Assembly: GCF_050971785.1 (NCBI RefSeq)
Contig: NZ_JBPCCU010000006.1
Coordinates: 248,001-312,000, forward strand
Length of the DNA stretch: 64,000 nucleotides
Reading direction: 5' to 3'
Source: Actinomadura_E scrupuli
Lineage (GTDB): Bacteria > Actinomycetota > Actinomycetes > Streptosporangiales > Streptosporangiaceae
Shown here in pieces: positions 24,988 to 33,667 of the stretch (the first letter of the stretch is position 1; each line of letters starts with the position of its first letter). Made by a program: the position numbers and the translations under genes. The notes under the pieces are model-generated. The model did not search any database, had not been told where the DNA came from, and worked only from the letters and a program-made list of their open reading frames with translations.

Positions 24988-27467
24988 GGTCGGATGCCAT
25001 CCGCGTCATTGCGCCGGGAACGCAACAACGCCAGGTCACCGACGTCGAACCGGAAGATCGCGTCTGCGGCTTCCGCGACGTCACGGTCGGCGCCCAGATG
25101 TTCGACCGCGAACGACACCGGTTCCCAACCCGGGTGACGGCGGACGAACGCTTCCAGATGCCCGGCGAGCCGCGTACGCCGATCTGGGTCGATCATGTCG
25201 CGGGCGCAGGCGATGGAGAGTTCGGCGAGCAGTGCATCGCCGGCGCCGGGTCCGTAGAGGTCTTCGAGCTCGCGGACCTGGCACGCCAGTGTGGTGACGG
25301 CGCGGCTGGAGGCGTGGGTGTAGCCGGAGTCGAAGTAGCGGGCGAACACCACAGCTGCCTCGCTCACTTTGCCCCGCAACCCCAGCACCCGGCTGGAGTC
25401 ACGTAGATGCCATGGGCTCTCGCTCGCCACCCCCGAGGTGCGGGAGTTGTCGGCGAGTTCCTCCAGCAGTTGCCAGGCTCGGTCGAGTTCCAGGCAGGCC
25501 ATCGCCTTCTTGCTCAGCCAGTGCACCGCCTCGTACTCGGCGTAGGGGTGTTCCTTCTCCCTCGCCACCTCGATCGCCCGCATCAGCCACCGCTCGGCCG
25601 AGGCGGCGTCGTAGCCGGCCAGGTGCGCGAGCCCGCAGTGCCCGAACGCCCGGGACTGCAGCTCGGGATTCATACTCATCCCGGCGACGACTTCGCACAG
25701 CTCAACGCAGCGCACGATGTCCTGGACGGGCCCGCACAAGGCGATCTCCGCGTGCAGCATCAGCGCATCGGCAAGGATCTCGCTCGGCTCAGGGTTCGTG
25801 GCCGTGAGTTCATCGAGGAGCGCCTGGCACTCTTCCCAGCTGTTGGTCATCCTCAGGTTGCGCGCCCACAGCAACCGGACCGCCGCCTTCTGAGCGGGCT
25901 CCACCGGATTCGTACGCGCCCAGGCGAGAGCGGAGGCGCACGCCGCCGCCGCGCCGACATGGTCGCCTTCGGCGGACAGGCATTCGGCCAGCAGCTCGAA
26001 AGTCTCCAACGTTTCGGCCGTCTCGGCCGCGATCTGAGCGAGTTCCGTGGCCTTGGACACCGCGCCCAAAGCGAACTGGCACCGGCAGGCGGTCATCGCG
26101 AACTCGCAGGTCTTGGCACGGTTTCCAGCTGCCACAGCGATCGCGACCGCCCGTACCTGCAGTTCGTCGTCCCAGGGCTGCTCGGCTTGGAGGATCTCCA
26201 GCAGCTTGTGATGCTGGCGCCGCCACCGCGGCCCGTTCGCCGCCCCGCGACGGCGGAGCACCTCTGCCAGCAGCGGGTGATGGACGGTGTACCGGTCGAG
26301 GTCCCCGCGCGGTTCGTCGGGCCGTACGAGGCCGTGCTCGTTCAGCAGCACGTCCAGGCGCTCGTAGACATCGTCGATGTCCAGCCGGGCGAGTACAGCC
26401 AGGTAGTCCACCTCGAAGCTGTAGCCGATCAGCGCGGCGGTCTCAAGTAACCGCTGGTCTGGAGGGCTCAGGAACGACAGTCGCTCGTCCAGGATGGCCG
26501 TGATCTGCGCGGGAGTATCGGCGTGCGCGGCGACCGCGTGTTCTCCCAGCCGGACCAGCGACTCGGCGAACAGCGGATTGCCCGCGCTCAGTTCAACGAT
26601 CTGGGCCACCGATCGCGCAGACACTGCCTCCCCTGCCGCGCGCCGTACGAGCAGTTCGGTGTCGCTGCCGGACAGTCCCTCCAGGTCGACCTCGAGGCAG
26701 TCGGCGCGGTAGCGGCGAAGCCGGAACACCGCCCGCTTCAACGGGTGAGCCTCGGCGCCGTCGCTGGTCTGCAGGTTGTCCGGCCGGTAGGCCAGGACCA
26801 GCATGAGCGGCCCCTCGACCCGCAACGCCACCGTCACCAGCAGGTCGATCGTGGCCGTGTCCGCCCAATGGAGGTCGTCCAGCACGAGCAGCAGTGGTCC
26901 CTGGGCCAGCAGCTCTTCGACGAACCGGATCAGCTGGTCCAGCCGGCTGTCCATGTCAGCCGATACCCGCCCGGACTCGACCACGGTCCGGCCGGTCCGG
27001 ACGCCGGCGGCCAGGAGGCCGCCGACGAGAGGTACGGACTCGATCCAGTCCGGCGCGTGCAGCCGGAACGAGTCGGCCACCCGGTTCAGCAAATCCCGCG
27101 ATCCGGAACGGTCGGCGGAGAGCGCCAGTGAACGCAGACATTCACGTACGGCCTGGAACGAGTCCGAGGCCAGCGAGTTCAACATCGCCTGCCCGTACCC
27201 GGTCAGCAGCCCGGCCTCGGTATACCGGATGGTCGCGGCCTCGGCGAACGCAGTCAGCAAGCTGCTCTTACCGACACCTGCCTCACCGCGCAGAACGGCA
27301 ACGCCACTGGTGCCGAGTCGCACAGTCCGATCCAACTGGTCGAGGAGGGTCGCGAGTTCACGATCACGGCCCACCAGCCGAGCCGTCACAGCCGGGCGCG
27401 ACACCGGACGGCTCACCTCCAAACGCCTACCGTCCTCGGCGGCCAGGGGACCCGTCGAAGAACTCAT
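24984..27467 (-). CDS. STAND-type AAA ATPase with TPR-like C-terminal array
   Basis: 827 residues. N-terminal ATPase: RLVGRDRELATLLDQLD, Walker A LRGEAGVGKSSLL (~59-71), Walker B LLLVLDDLHWAD (~192-203), then LVLAYRPDN (sensor). A winged-helix-like segment (RLLETAALIGYSFEVDYLAVLA) and ~450 residues of helical repeats follow. It resembles the LuxR/MalT and AfsR ATPase arrangement but has no DNA-binding domain at either end. First gene of a three-gene operon with 4-bp overlaps. STAND proteins usually sense a ligand and then activate a partner, here perhaps the aminotransferase/kinase (inference). Confidence 0.85.
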   Translation of the reverse strand: MSSSTGPLAAEDGRRLEVSRPVSRPAVTARLVGRDRELATLLDQLDRTVRLGTSGVAVLRGEAGVGKSSLLTAFAEAATIRYTEAGLLTGYGQAMLNSLASDSFQAVRECLRSLALSADRSGSRDLLNRVADSFRLHAPDWIESVPLVGGLLAAGVRTGRTVVESGRVSADMDSRLDQLIRFVEELLAQGPLLLVLDDLHWADTATIDLLVTVALRVEGPLMLVLAYRPDNLQTSDGAEAHPLKRAVFRLRRYRADCLEVDLEGLSGSDTELLVRRAAGEAVSARSVAQIVELSAGNPLFAESLVRLGEHAVAAHADTPAQITAILDERLSFLSPPDQRLLETAALIGYSFEVDYLAVLARLDIDDVYERLDVLLNEHGLVRPDEPRGDLDRYTVHHPLLAEVLRRRGAANGPRWRRQHHKLLEILQAEQPWDDELQVRAVAIAVAAGNRAKTCEFAMTACRCQFALGAVSKATELAQIAAETAETLETFELLAECLSAEGDHVGAAAACASALAWARTNPVEPAQKAAVRLLWARNLRMTNSWEECQALLDELTATNPEPSEILADALMLHAEIALCGPVQDIVRCVELCEVVAGMSMNPELQSRAFGHCGLAHLAGYDAASAERWLMRAIEVAREKEHPYAEYEAVHWLSKKAMACLELDRAWQLLEELADNSRTSGVASESPWHLRDSSRVLGLRGKVSEAAVVFARYFDSGYTHASSRAVTTLACQVRELEDLYGPGAGDALLAELSIACARDMIDPDRRTRLAGHLEAFVRRHPGWEPVSFAVEHLGADRDVAEAADAIFRFDVGDLALLRSRRNDADGIRP

Positions 27468-27715
27468 CCCTTCGACGCACCGAACGCCGATGACGTTTCA
27501 GCGGCAGATTAACCGATCGCCCTAGATCATGCTTTCGCTGCACACTACGGCGTCATTCAAACAGATCGCACGCGGATGATGCGATGACCGTATTGCCTGA
27601 ATTGGTGTGGCTGGAACCGTCCGCCCGAACTCTTCATTGCCGACATAATTCGTGCTTTTCGGAAGCTTCTGCGATGTCCCCTTCGGATACGGTGGTGCAC
27701 CCCTGACCTGGTGGA
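27468..27715. other. Divergent intergenic region
   Basis: 248 bases between the STAND operon start and the ankyrin gene; AT-rich around 27530-27670 (for example CATGCTTTCGCTGCACAC), likely containing promoters for both directions. No gene seen. Confidence 0.35.
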
Positions 27716-28045
27716 GTGGAGGTTGTCTTGTCGTGGTCGCCGGCCCATCTCGCAGTCGAGCAAGAAGACCTACCCAGGCTGCGCGATCTGCTCGACGGCG
27801 GCCACGACGTGGAAGACGACGACGGCCATGGGCGGACGCTGCTGCGCCACGCCATCGACGTCGAACTCGATGGTCACACCCAGACGGGTGATCCGTTGCG
27901 CGTCGACCTCACCGCGTTCCTCCTCGTACGTGGCGCCGACCCACTACGCCGCTGTAACGGTATACCCGTTGTCGAGGTCGCCGAGATCGGCGGTCACTGG
28001 CTGGCTGCAGAGGTCATGCGCGCTTGGATCCGCCACCAGGCGTAA
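27716..28045 (+). CDS. Ankyrin-repeat protein
   Basis: 109 residues from GTG 27716; a TTG at 27728 is better spaced from GGAGG and may be the true start. Ankyrin pattern: SPAHLAVEQEDLPRLRDLLDGGHDVEDDDGHGRTLLRHAI and LTAFLLVRGADPLRRCNGIPVVEVAEIGGHWLAAEVM, about two and a half repeats. A protein-interaction role is expected. It lies just before the HEAT-repeat gene in the same direction, 282 bases away. Confidence 0.75.
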   Translation: MEVVLSWSPAHLAVEQEDLPRLRDLLDGGHDVEDDDGHGRTLLRHAIDVELDGHTQTGDPLRVDLTAFLLVRGADPLRRCNGIPVVEVAEIGGHWLAAEVMRAWIRHQA

Positions 28046-28327
28046 TAGCGTTGAGGCCTTCAGCGCTGAGGTGAGTGACATCCGGTCGAGGGTCGTCGCC
28101 GACTTTCCGGACCTGTACTCGGCTGCGATGCAGTACGCGCGCCGATCATCAGGTCGATGAGCCTGGTAGCGGCCAGGCGGGCGAGCCGCGGTGTGACCAG
28201 GCCGATCGCGCCTGCCGCTTCGACGAGCCGACACGTGTGTCCGCGGGAAACTCTCGTGAAGTGAGCCGCGCCTCGGGCTGCTGCGCATGCGGCCTCGGCG
28301 TCAGTGCGGTCGGGCATAGTGCCTCGT

Positions 28328-30397
28328 ATGTTCAACGGATTGCACGACATCGACTGGTCGTCGATGGAGCATGCGTACGGCTCGGCCGAGGAGATTCCCT
28401 CGCTGCTGTCGGCGTTGTGCTCGACGGACGCGGAGGAACGGAACAAGGCCCTCAGCAGGTTTTACGGTGCGGTCCACCATCAGGGTGATGTGTACCTGTG
28501 TACGACGGCGAGTCTGCCGTTCCTGTTCGAGCTGGCGGGTGATGCCGCCGTGCCCGGCCGTGCCGCGATCGTTGCGCTGCTGGTCAGCATCGGGAGCGAG
28601 GCCGTTGAACGCTGCGAGGACGACTACGGCGGCCCGATGGACCACGTCGGGGCCGCGGCGGTGATGCGTGAGCGCGCGGAGGCGTTCGTCGGGTTCGCCT
28701 CGGATACCGACCCCCGCGTGCGCCGGGCCGCGATTCCTGGCCTGGGGCTGTTCCTCGACGACGCGAACCGGGCCGGGGCGGTGCTGCGCGGCCGGCTGTC
28801 GGCCGAGCCCGGGATCGTCGAACGGCTGCTGGTCGTGGAAACGATGGCGACGCTGGCTCTTCGCCTGCCGACATGGTCGGACGAGGCGATGGCATGGCTC
28901 GCCGGGCTGGCCGCCGATTCGGCGGCAGGCACTGAGACCAGGCTCGCGGCGGTGGTCCAGCGGGCCCGCTGTGCCCCGGCGCAGATCAGTCAGGACATCG
29001 TCCCGGCCGCGATCGGCCTGCTGCGGGAGGTGGCGCACGCCACGGCGCCGCCCGGAGAATGGCGGGACTCACCTCGCCGGGCGGCTCCGGCGGGCGGAGT
29101 GCCACCGCAGATTGTCGCCGCTTTCGAGGACCTTGACCGGCAAGGGCGGGTTCACGCATCCACCACCGATCTGATGCGCACCTTCCATCGGGCACTGGCG
29201 GCGCGGATACCCCAGCGCACGGCATTGCTGGCAGAGCAGTTGCGCAGCCCCGATCCCGGTTCCCGCCTGGACGCGATACGGATGAGCGCGGAGCTCATGA
29301 AGTCCTGGCGCGGTGACCACACCTCGCTCATCATGCTCGTCGCCGAACACCTCGACGCGACCGACCAGGAAGTCGCCGCCGAGGCGGCGGCCGTCCTCGA
29401 GGCCTGCCACCCGATAGCCGAGCCGGCCCGGGAGGCCCTGGCCGCGCACGTCCTCGCGCAGCGCGCAGCGTACGGACCAGACGTCTGGGCCGCACCGCAG
29501 CCGCACCTGCGCAGGGCCCACCAGAAGGCGGTTCGCGGGCTGGCCCGTCTCGGTGACGCGCGAGCCGTACCGAGTCTGCTGACGGCGCTGGACAGCGGAG
29601 TCGACGACTGGCGCGCGGTACAGGTCGCCGGAACGCTGCCGGAGGCCGCGGACCGGCTTGTGCCGCGACTGTGCGACCACCTGCGCCGCGTCGACCTTGC
29701 CCAGCAGCGATTCGAGATGAGCGCGCGCTCGATGCTGTCCGCCCTGGCCGCGCTCGGCGATCAGGCGGCGCTGCCCTTGATCGCCGACACCCTCGCAGCC
29801 GCGGTGCGTCACCAGCAGTGGGATATCACGTGCTCGGCTCTGGAGGCGCTGAAGGTTTTTGGCAGCGCAGCAGCGCCCGCCCTCGGGGCGATCCGACCAC
29901 TGACCGCATCCTCCGACGCTCACGTGCGGCCTGCCGCCGTCTCCGCGTTGTGGGCCATCGGTGGGGACCAAGAGGAGGTCATGCCGCTGTTGCACGACCT
30001 CCTCGAAGACCGCATCCCCTTCCAGATCTCGGAGGCGGCAGATGTGCTCGGCGCGATCGGCCGTCCCGCCGTGGCCGCACTGCCGCGCCTACGGGAGTTG
30101 CTGGCTCATGACTACGAATGGGTACGCGTCGCCTGCGCGGCCGCCCTCTGGGAGATGGGCGGCGAGGCCGAAGCGTCGACCGTTCTGGACACACTTCTCC
30201 AGGTATGGGCACAGAACCCTGCGACCGCCAACCATGTCGTGGCATGCCTGGACCGGATGGGCCTCGCCGCAGAGTCGGCCCTGCCACAGCTTCGCTCGCA
30301 GCTGGCCCTTCCCCAGCGTGGCGGCCGGTTCGCCAGTATCGACAACGACGAAGAGCTCCAGCGTGTCAGCCGTCTCATCATCGCGCGGCTCACCTGA
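28328..30397 (+). CDS. HEAT-repeat protein
   Basis: 689 residues from ATG 28328. Repeated two-helix units run through the whole chain, for example AEAFVGFASDTDPRVRRAAIPGLGLFL, LRRAHQKAVRGLARLGDARAVPSLLTAL, SDAHVRPAAVSALWAIGGDQEEVMPLLHDLL and LLAHDYEWVRVACAAALWEMGGEAEA. The N-terminal part (FNGLHDIDWSSMEHAYGSAEEIPSLLSALCS ... FYGAVHHQGDVYLCTTASLPFLFELA) is typical of actinomycete HEAT proteins of unknown role. No enzymatic motif; likely a scaffold. No signal peptide. Confidence 0.85.
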   Translation: MFNGLHDIDWSSMEHAYGSAEEIPSLLSALCSTDAEERNKALSRFYGAVHHQGDVYLCTTASLPFLFELAGDAAVPGRAAIVALLVSIGSEAVERCEDDYGGPMDHVGAAAVMRERAEAFVGFASDTDPRVRRAAIPGLGLFLDDANRAGAVLRGRLSAEPGIVERLLVVETMATLALRLPTWSDEAMAWLAGLAADSAAGTETRLAAVVQRARCAPAQISQDIVPAAIGLLREVAHATAPPGEWRDSPRRAAPAGGVPPQIVAAFEDLDRQGRVHASTTDLMRTFHRALAARIPQRTALLAEQLRSPDPGSRLDAIRMSAELMKSWRGDHTSLIMLVAEHLDATDQEVAAEAAAVLEACHPIAEPAREALAAHVLAQRAAYGPDVWAAPQPHLRRAHQKAVRGLARLGDARAVPSLLTALDSGVDDWRAVQVAGTLPEAADRLVPRLCDHLRRVDLAQQRFEMSARSMLSALAALGDQAALPLIADTLAAAVRHQQWDITCSALEALKVFGSAAAPALGAIRPLTASSDAHVRPAAVSALWAIGGDQEEVMPLLHDLLEDRIPFQISEAADVLGAIGRPAVAALPRLRELLAHDYEWVRVACAAALWEMGGEAEASTVLDTLLQVWAQNPATANHVVACLDRMGLAAESALPQLRSQLALPQRGGRFASIDNDEELQRVSRLIIARLT

Positions 30398-30430
30398 GCT
30401 ACCCACATCGCTCGGCGTGGGGAGGACTTT

Positions 30431-30568
30431 GTGATCGGCGACGCGCTGAACCCTCTTCGGGCCGACGTTCTCTCCGCGCGCGTGGGCGAGGTTCAAGGCA
30501 TCCGGCCGGTACTCATATCGGAGAGTTGGAGACACGAGTTGCCTGTGGCGATACGTGATGGTTCTTGA
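30431..30568 (+). CDS. 45-residue ORF with strong ribosome site, possible remnant
   Basis: GGAGGACTTTGTG gives a well-placed start at 30431. The ORF (IGDALNPLRADVLSARV...) ends in TGA at 30566-30568, exactly one codon before the DUF4259-like remnant in the same frame. It may be the 5' part of a damaged fusion. Low support. Confidence 0.3.
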   Translation: MIGDALNPLRADVLSARVGEVQGIRPVLISESWRHELPVAIRDGS

Positions 30569-30838
30569 GGTGCCAGCCCGTTCGAGAATGATGCGGCTCT
30601 GGATTTCGTCGGTGGTTTGACGGGCGAGCCGGTCGAGCGGTTGCGGGAGGGTCTGCGTGCCGCCATGACCCAGGTTCTCGACAGCAATGACTACGTCGGG
30701 TGTCCCGAAATGGACGCGGCGATCGCCCCGGCGTGCCTGGTGGCCGCGCGTATCGGTCGGAGCCTGGAGATCGATGCCGACGACAGGCGATACCTGGATC
30801 AGATGCCGTTCCGGACGGCCGCGAACTCCCGGGGAGCG
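30569..30838 (+). pseudogene. DUF4259-like gene remnant
   Basis: GASPFENDAALDFVGGLTGEPVERLREGLRAAMTQVLDSNDYVGCPEMDAAIAPACLVAARIGRSL resembles the core of DUF4259 proteins, which usually begin MGTWG-SPFEND-ALDF. The start is lost behind a stop codon, and after ~90 codons the frame runs into sequence antisense to the next gene. It is judged a broken fragment. Confidence 0.6.
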
Positions 30839-30892
30839 GCCAGAAAAACCGCATCCACTCGAGACTCAGATGCTCGCTTGGCCGAAGCGCCG

Positions 30893-31111
30893 CTACAGGT
30901 CTCCGTCCTCGCTCTTCGTCCGGTGCTCTTCGAGCAGTCTCTGTACAGTGGCGCGGCTGAATCTCCGATAGCCGGTGGGGGTGACGACGTAGGGAATGAG
31001 CCCGCGGCGGGCCCAGCCGGACACGGTGCCGCGGCTGACGCGCAGCAGGGCCGCCAGTTCCGTCGTGGTGAGGTAGTCCGGGAGATCTGGGAGTTCGCTC
31101 GCGTGGTACAT
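30893..31111 (-). CDS. BldC/excisionase-type helix-turn-helix protein
   Basis: 72 residues from ATG 31111. MerR-like HTH: DYLTTTELAALLRVSRGTVSGWARRGLIPYVVTPTGYRRFSRATVQRLLEEH. BldC-type mini-regulators bind DNA cooperatively; excisionases share the same fold, so either a developmental regulator or an Xis-like protein is possible. The next gene in the same direction upstream is the RsbW-like ATPase (222-base gap), which favours the regulator reading. Confidence 0.8.
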   Translation of the reverse strand: MYHASELPDLPDYLTTTELAALLRVSRGTVSGWARRGLIPYVVTPTGYRRFSRATVQRLLEEHRTKSEDGDL

Positions 31112-31332
31112 GCATTTCACCCGTCGGCGAGTGTGGCGATGGCAGGGCTGTCGGTGAACTCGAGCCCTGGTGACGCGGATCAAGCGTTGGCGGGCATCGG
31201 TGACACGGTTGTGGACCCTCTTCTATAGGAGGGGCGAGGGGCGCGGCCCGAGGGGTTGTATGCCGCGTCCCTCGCCCTCTTGGGCCACGTCCGAAGCCGG
31301 GGCCAGCCGGCAGGACGTGGCCGTTGGGCCGG

Positions 31333-32142
31333 TCACATCAGCTGTGGCCGGGTCTCCAGGTGGTGGATGAGTGAGTCGGTGGCCTCGTGCAGATCGATCA
31401 GTGGATGGCAGACCCGGGTACCGGAGTGGTCGAGCCAGCTGAACGATCTCGGTTCGACCCAGACGTTGAGGCCGGTGTACTCGATGAGGGTGACGCCGTT
31501 GCCGTCGTTGCGGCGGATGCCCTCGATACCCCGGGCGGCGACGGCGAGCAGCAACTCTCCGGCGGCGTAGTCGGGTGAGATGGTGTGGTTCTGGGCCGCC
31601 CACGTGTGCGGCAGCGGTACGCAGAACCAGATGGCTTTTCCTCTTGCGGCGGGTGTGGTGAGCCGGGACCTACTCGGACGGCAGCCCCAAGCGGCGGTCA
31701 CGGCGTTGAGGATGCAGATGCCACGGCCGTGCTCGTCGAGCGGCTGGGCGTGGGCACGCTGCGGGAGGTGGGAGCGGTCGGCATCGAAGACGCTCACCAC
31801 CAACTCCGGCATCGGCCGGGTACGAGCCCATACCCACAGCTCAGGTGGGGCGAGGGGACCGTATGGCCCGGTGGAATCGGCATGCTGGAAGGCGTTGGTC
31901 GCGCTTTCGGAGACGGCTAACACGCTGTCGTCGATCAGGCCCCGGGACAGGCCGAGCAGGGTCATGGTCCTGGCGAGCAGGGATCTGGCGAGCGGTGGAC
32001 CGGACGCGTCACGGGGAAGCTGCCAGGTGTGGACACCCCCGGCGGTGAGATCGGAGAGGGCGCCCCTCTCGCCGGCGAGGTCGGTCATGGGTGGTCGTGT
32101 TGATGGGGAGTCCGCACCAGGCTGTCTCTGCTGAGGAGTCAT
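31333..32142 (-). CDS. RsbW/SpoIIAB-like ATP-binding (anti-sigma-type kinase) protein
   Basis: 269 residues. HATPase core: LARSLLARTMTLLGLSRGLIDDSVLAVSESATNAFQHAD (N box), VSVFDADRSHLPQ (G1-like), DEHGRGICILNAVTAAWGCRP (G2-like). The C-terminal ~100 residues (AAGELLLAVAARGIEGIRRNDGNGVTLIEYTGLNVWVEPRSFSWL) are extra. Such proteins accompany XRE(DUF5753)/DUF397 pairs in actinomycete whiJ/abaA-type loci, as here, and are divergent from them. ATG 32142; ATG 32088 is an alternative. Confidence 0.85.
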   Translation of the reverse strand: MTPQQRQPGADSPSTRPPMTDLAGERGALSDLTAGGVHTWQLPRDASGPPLARSLLARTMTLLGLSRGLIDDSVLAVSESATNAFQHADSTGPYGPLAPPELWVWARTRPMPELVVSVFDADRSHLPQRAHAQPLDEHGRGICILNAVTAAWGCRPSRSRLTTPAARGKAIWFCVPLPHTWAAQNHTISPDYAAGELLLAVAARGIEGIRRNDGNGVTLIEYTGLNVWVEPRSFSWLDHSGTRVCHPLIDLHEATDSLIHHLETRPQLM

Positions 32143-32290
32143 CTGAGTCTCTCAATCTTCGTGGCTTCGATCGCGGATCCGGATGGTCGTCGAGTCGGTC
32201 ACCCCTGTTACGCCGACGTGATGCTGTTCGATGACCCTCCGACGCGAGTTGATGTCACTCTGTGTTCAAGGATGCATGCCCAATGAGCAC

Positions 32291-32330
32291 AGTGCAAGAT
32301 GTGCACTAAGAAAAGTGCATGGACTGCACT
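32291..32330. promoter_or_regulatory. Doubled operator AGTGCA-N5-TGCACT
   Basis: Two identical inverted repeats: 32291-32307 and 32314-32330, each AGTGCA-N5-TGCACT, with starts 23 bases apart. They lie in the divergent gap upstream of the XRE(DUF5753) gene (start 32414) and the ATPase gene (start 32142). Binding by the XRE protein as two dimers is the natural inference. Confidence 0.7.
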
Positions 32331-32413
32331 CTCGGTATGGTTAAGTGATCTTGGATGGTGGTTCGCCCGGTCGGAGACCTGGGGTGAGGCCGCTGGAGAG
32401 AAAAGAGTGAGCA

Positions 32414-33259
32414 GTGGCGCTACGTTCAAGCCCGACCATCAGGCAACGTCGGCTCGCCTCTGAGCTGGAGCGGCTACGCGAGGCGGCGGGCCCGACCCGC
32501 GAGGGTGTAGCGGAACGGCTCGACTGGCACCCGACCAAGCTGTACCGCATCGAAAACGCGCGATCGGGGATCACTCCGGCTGACATGCGTCATCTGCTCG
32601 ATCTCTACGGCGTGACGGACGGGCGGCAACGGGACGCGCTGCTCAAGCTCGCGCGTCATGCCAAGCAGAAGGGCTGGTGGACGAAGTACCAGGACGTGTT
32701 CCAAGGCTCCTACGTCGAACTCGAAGCCGAAGCCTCCACGATCCGTACCTTCGAACCGATCTTCGTCCCCGGCCTGCTGCAGACCGCGGGGTACTCACGG
32801 GCACTACTGCGCGCGAGCCTGGTCGTACGGGACATCGAGCGGCGGATCGAAGCTCGGATGGCCCGCCAGGAAGTCCTTGATCGAGACGACGCTCCGCACC
32901 TTTGGGCGGTGATCGATGAGGCGGCCTTGATCCGCCCGGTCGGTGGCCCGGCGGTCATGGGTGAGCAGCTCGACCGGCTCATCGAGATCCGGGAGCGGGA
33001 GAACATCACGCTTCAGGTGCTCCCGATCTCTCTCGGCGCGCACCCCGGAATGGACGGGACGTTCGTCATGCTGGACTTCCCGGACTCGGATTTCTTCGCG
33101 CCCGTGGTGCACCTCGAGACCGCGACCGACGGCCTGTATCTGGAAGAGCCAGAGGAGGTCGCAAGGTATACGCTGATATTCGACCATCTACGGGCCATAG
33201 CGCTCGGGCCCGATGAATCGGTCAACTATCTACACAAGATCAAGAAACAGTTCGTGTGA
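32414..33259 (+). CDS. XRE-family regulator with DUF5753 domain (WhiJ-like)
   Basis: 281 residues from GTG 32414. HTH at residues ~10-65: RQRRLASELERLREAAGPTREGVAERLDWHPTKLYRIENARSGITPADMRHLLDLYG. DUF5753 follows (KYQDVFQGSYVELEAEASTIRTFEPIFVPGLLQTAGYSRALL ... GMDGTFVMLDFPDSDFFAPVVHLETATDGLYLEEPEEVARY). It is followed by a DUF397 protein, its usual partner. The family is known from Streptomyces development, where the DUF397 protein relieves repression. The doubled operator 32291-32330 lies ~85 bases upstream. Confidence 0.93.
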   Translation: MALRSSPTIRQRRLASELERLREAAGPTREGVAERLDWHPTKLYRIENARSGITPADMRHLLDLYGVTDGRQRDALLKLARHAKQKGWWTKYQDVFQGSYVELEAEASTIRTFEPIFVPGLLQTAGYSRALLRASLVVRDIERRIEARMARQEVLDRDDAPHLWAVIDEAALIRPVGGPAVMGEQLDRLIEIRERENITLQVLPISLGAHPGMDGTFVMLDFPDSDFFAPVVHLETATDGLYLEEPEEVARYTLIFDHLRAIALGPDESVNYLHKIKKQFV

Positions 33260-33279
33260 CAGGTAAGAGGAGGTCGGAC

Positions 33280-33501
33280 ATGCCCGGCCATGACGTCAAC
33301 CTGTCCGGTGCCCTCTGGGTGAGAAGCAAACGCAGCTCGGCGCAGGGCAACAACTGTGTAGAACTCGCCCGAGTGGGTGGCGTCTACGCGGTCCGTGACT
33401 CCAAGCATCGAGACGGCCCCGTACTGGCCTTTACCGGCTCCGAGTGGGACGCGTTCCTTCAGGGCGTGAAGAGCGGCGCGTTCGGCCTGTCCACCGACTG
33501 A
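33280..33501 (+). CDS. DUF397 protein (partner of the XRE/DUF5753 regulator)
   Basis: 73 residues from ATG 33280, with AGGAGG 6 bases before; a GTG at 33256 overlapping the regulator stop is a poorer start. Hallmark sequence: WVRSKRSSAQGNNCVELARVGGVYAVRDSKHRDGPVLAFTGSEWDAFLQGVKSGAF. Typical full length. Small antagonists of the neighbouring DUF5753 regulators. Confidence 0.95.
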   Translation: MPGHDVNLSGALWVRSKRSSAQGNNCVELARVGGVYAVRDSKHRDGPVLAFTGSEWDAFLQGVKSGAFGLSTD

Positions 33502-33667
33502 GTCACCGGGACATCGGCCACCGTGGCACTGGGGTGCGCACCAGGTCGTGGTCGCCATGGTGGAGGCAGGCCCCGGTAGGCGGTGAGCACCGCCAGCGTG
33601 GCCAGGTCGGCCGCGACCCCGACCAGCGTGCTCCCGGTCGTTACAGAGACGGTCGGCTGAGCTGAAC

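Noticed and set aside
28060..28446. 128-codon minus-strand ORF upstream of the HEAT gene
   Set aside because: One stretch (AGAIGLVTPRLARLAATRLIDLMI) looks protein-like, but it overlaps the HEAT start antisense and has no ribosome site or family match.
30617..31228. Full-length 203-codon reading of the DUF4259 fragment
   Set aside because: After about residue 75 it is only the antisense of the BldC-like HTH gene.
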